Shown piece after piece: positions 61,310-64,000 of a DNA stretch of 64,000 nt. Below the pieces are notes generated by a model, which saw nothing but the letters and a program-made list of their open reading frames with translations, was not told the DNA's origin and searched no databases. The first letter of the stretch is position 1. The number at the start of each line of letters is the position of its first letter. This DNA is from Cyrtodaria siliqua (lineage: Eukaryota > Mollusca > Bivalvia > Adapedonta > Hiatellidae): positions 24,251 through 88,250 of the forward strand of contig JAWPHD010010950.1 of assembly GCA_037043455.1 (NCBI GenBank). The letters are read 5' to 3'. The position numbers and the translations under genes are program-made.

Positions 61310-61565
61310 AATTTCGAAATAACCGTCGTTCTCAAGTGGCGTCGGTACTTGATGACGTTGTCTGTACTTGAAATTCGTACACGTTGACGTTGATTGGTGG
61401 TATTTGAAATAACCGTCGTTCTTAAGTGGCGTATGTACTTAATGACGTATACGAATGATTCACGGTCGCGTGGGCTATGATGACTCGTGATCACTTGACG
61501 TTGATGACTCACGGTCGCTAGGGCTACGATGACTCACGGTCGCGTGGGAATGATGACGTCACCCA
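61310..61565 (-). repeat. Tandem motifs upstream of the PC4/TBP pair, with a CRE site
   Basis: Two copies of an approximately 46-base unit with aaataaccgtcgttct and aagtggcgt lie near 61,313-61,358 and 61,402-61,447. Three copies of a cacggtcgc-ggg unit lie between 61,460 and 61,548. A palindromic TGACGTCA at about 61,553-61,560 matches the cAMP response element. The block sits 120-370 bases upstream of the PC4 ATG and could be a promoter or enhancer; that role is inference. Confidence 0.6.
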
Positions 61566-62828
61566 CTTGAAAATCCACTTGAACCAATAGTACAGCTGAT
61601 ATAGTTTACCGTCTAGAATTTATCACGTCATTGAACATATCAAACGGTTTATGTCCTATCTATAAACGATTTGACGGCCATGTTTTGAAATTCACTATGA
61701 CTGAAATGCACCCATTGTGTATGATGTAACATTGATGTTGATGTTGCAAACCCGTTGCGACAGGCTGTTCATATAAATTTTGTTACAAACTAAAACTATT
61801 TTGAAGCATGCATACATGTCTGTCCATCCATCCAGCTTACTACAATGTCTTACGGTGTTACCGAACTTGTATCAACTCTTACATATACTCTTAGAAAAAG
61901 AGTTAAAAGTGAGTTACGATCATTATTTTTCATCCAGTGGGTGGTGGGGTGGGGCGCATAGATCTTTAAAAAGAGCACATGCCTTTCGAATTATTTATGG
62001 TCTGGATATGTAAAATTCCAAACAAACATGTATTGGTTTTGACAACACACTGTTGTTACAGATGTGATCGTTATTAGTTATTACAGGACTGAAATGCTAT
62101 TAGATTTTAAATGTTACATACGGGTGATTGTATAGGTTTCTTTTCATTTATGAATACAACTCACAATTCTTTGTTATTAATTGTTATAATTGTTACAACA
62201 ATGAGACATAATTCGTGTCTGTATTTGTATGTTACATTACCATTAATATTTCTGAATTTACTAAATTAATAATAAGATCGTGGTTTTTATATCCGTGAGA
62301 TTTAAATTTAACAAATAAAAGATTTTCTAATAGATATATTCTAATACACGCATGGTCCCATATGCATTCTACATTTCGATCAACAGTGTAGCATGAACTA
62401 GCAAACTTTTATAAGACACTTACAGTGGTTAATAATCGCTTTTAACATATTTTAAAAGGTCGTGACTGCCAGATACAACTTTTTGATGAACATCTTCGTT
62501 TCCGAGTATTAATAACATAAGCTCGTAAGTGCAAATGTTCAGATTGCAAAGTCATTTTTTTTTTTAAAATAACAAATAATTTATTTTATGAGAAAGCAAA
62601 CTACAGCTTATGTCATATGAGATTGTTCAGAGAATTCACACAGTTGATACCGTCCGTCCTTTTTCTCACTTTCCCGAAAACTATGATTTTTCACTTACGA
62701 CGTTATAATTCTAGACCATCGATATATGAATTTGTATCCCTAATTTGAATTTTTATTTTTGCTTAGCAGTGAAAAAGTGGATTTTAGCAATGAAATAAAA
62801 GTTGTATTTCATACGTGTGAAATACTAT
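61566..62828. other. Intergenic DNA, nothing recognised
   Basis: A 77-codon open frame (61,780-62,013) has no motif that I recognise. No RNA gene is seen. Confidence 0.5.
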
Positions 62829-62830
62829 AC

Positions 62831-62968
62831 AATTATGGACTTTTCAGCTGTTATACATGATGTGATATGCACCAAAAAAATCATTATTGACCGAGGCGAT
62901 AGCCGAGGTCAATAATGATTTTTTGGTACATATCAACATCATGTATAACAGCTGAAAAGTCCATAACT
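62831..62968. repeat. Long near-perfect palindrome, about 62-bp arms
   Basis: Arms at 62,831-62,892 and 62,907-62,968 are near-perfect reverse complements, from tatggacttttcagctg at one end to the loop gaggcgatagccga. Transcribed RNA would form a long hairpin. No coding sequence lies within. Confidence 0.9.
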
Positions 62969-62994
62969 GTTTTATTATATAACCCTCAATTTAC

Positions 62995-63092
62995 AATTAT
63001 ATAAAACAGGTCAATATCAAAAAAACAATTATATAAAACAGGTCAATATCAAAAAAACAGGTCAATATCAAAAAAACAGGTCAATATCGCTA
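62995..63092 (+). repeat. Short tandem repeat with acaggtcaatatcaaaaa
   Basis: Four copies of an 18-20-base unit. The first two are joined to an aattatataaa segment that is itself duplicated. Confidence 0.9.
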
Positions 63093-64000
63093 GATATTTT
63101 TTCTAAAAAATTACTTTTTAGCCAATGAAAACGCGTCTATTTATAGGTTATATAATAAAGAGTTTTATTTTTTCACTACCGGAACTACTTGTTTTTTTCA
63201 AAAACAACTTTTTTCCGATAGTTGCTATAAAGGTTATATATTTGGATTGGAAATAACTTAACTAAAAAAATGAGTCTTAGAATATTGAAATCGGTTAAGT
63301 AGTTTAGAAGATATGGGGAATTAAAAACAGCAATTTTATCATACTAAGCCAATTTTTTATTTAATGTTCTGCCTACTGCAGTACACTTTGATTATAAAAC
63401 ATAAAATAAAAAGAAAATTTGTTGTTTTGTCGTAAATAACAGATTTTATTTCATCTCGAAGTGATCAAACTTCAGTATTTACACTTATACTTCGCATTCG
63501 TGAAAATATAAAGTTTTCACACATCTCGATAAGATAAAATCTGTTATTCACTCCAAAACAACATATTCAACGATACTGTCTGCTGATTTGAATTTGAATT
63601 GCTTTTCGTGATTTATGTCTGGCCTTTTCACCCCTGTAAGACGGTCTTTCATGATCTGACAACAGCTATTCAGTTTTATTCAAAGATGGAAAATAAACAT
63701 TAACAGATGAGAATCTTTAATAATTTGAATCACGTATTTACGTTTGAAGATGTATACATTTAATATTTATCAATTTTCACACACGTACTATGCACTCGTC
63801 CGCAATAATGGGACTGTTACTGTTGAATGTGGCGTGGTTAATTTTAATCATTTCTACCTTTCATGAGTTATTTGAAATTAAAATAAATATGCACATAGTA
63901 ATATATTTTGTAATGCTTTTTTTTTTAAGAATATATATAGTTTACAAGTTTGCATTATGTCACTCTATTAAAACTGCGCATATATTGCATCTAATCTTGA
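63093..64000. other. AT-rich DNA to the window end, nothing recognised
   Basis: No open frame of convincing length, RNA gene or repeat is visible. Confidence 0.5.

Noticed and set aside
61195..61512. N-terminal 106 codons of the PC4-like open frame as real protein
   Set aside because: The sequence is a translation of the upstream tandem motifs. The domain starts right after the ATG at 61,194.
1..64000. tRNA or rRNA genes
   Set aside because: I looked for cloverleaf-type B-box words and conserved rRNA stretches and found none that I could support.

Overview
The window looks like repeat-rich eukaryotic (metazoan) DNA, most likely from a mollusc and probably a bivalve. It holds non-LTR retrotransposons, a probable solo LTR, foldback elements, (GGAC)n-linked satellite and abundant microsatellites. 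It has very few genes and no bacterial-style operons, apart from one tightly packed pair near 60-61 kb. The taxonomic call rests on repeat style and recall, not on a search.

Positions 1 to about 47,545 form one very large imperfect inverted duplication. The left arm (+) runs: LINE ORF1 tail (2-529), broken ORF2 (634-3996), LINE 3' end near 4,600, about 4.3 kb of flank with G-rich and 160-bp repeats (to 8,870), then about 20 kb of a 27-bp minisatellite (8,870-30,530) interrupted by a 1.34-kb LTR-like insertion (23,088-24,423). The right arm carries the same items in reverse order and on the opposite strand: minisatellite (31,964-40,617), flank, then the same LINE on the minus strand (about 43,010-48,900). 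Both LINE copies share a small deletion at the RT YxDD motif and share flanking DNA well past the element's 3' end. They are therefore copies made by segmental inverted duplication, not two separate insertions. The axis lies in a 1.4-kb spacer (30,531-31,963) that contains a decayed fragment of a sugar-nucleotide epimerase gene. An intact version of that gene sits outside the right arm at 51,076-52,008 (minus).

Within the left minisatellite, a block of about 2,750 bp is tandemly duplicated (9,555-15,054), and each copy contains an older tandem duplication of about 1 kb. The 27-bp period is a multiple of three, so three of the six frames stay open for hundreds of codons. I do not call those frames genes.

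The outer part (48,900-64,000) is mostly non-coding. It holds the intact epimerase, two remnants of a second LINE family on opposite strands (54,174-54,882 and 59,620-59,940), a possible LINE 3' end (53,437-53,990), a 1.1-kb foldback element (55,197-56,336), several hairpins and short tandem repeats. It also holds the most unusual coding locus of the window: a minus-strand pair encoding a tandem PC4-domain protein (60,706-61,194) followed 10 bases later by a divergent TATA-binding-protein core (60,186-60,695). The TBP core keeps all four DNA-intercalating phenylalanines but carries one in-frame TAG. The compact layout and strong divergence suggest a virus- or mobile-element-derived transcription pair, but that origin is inference.
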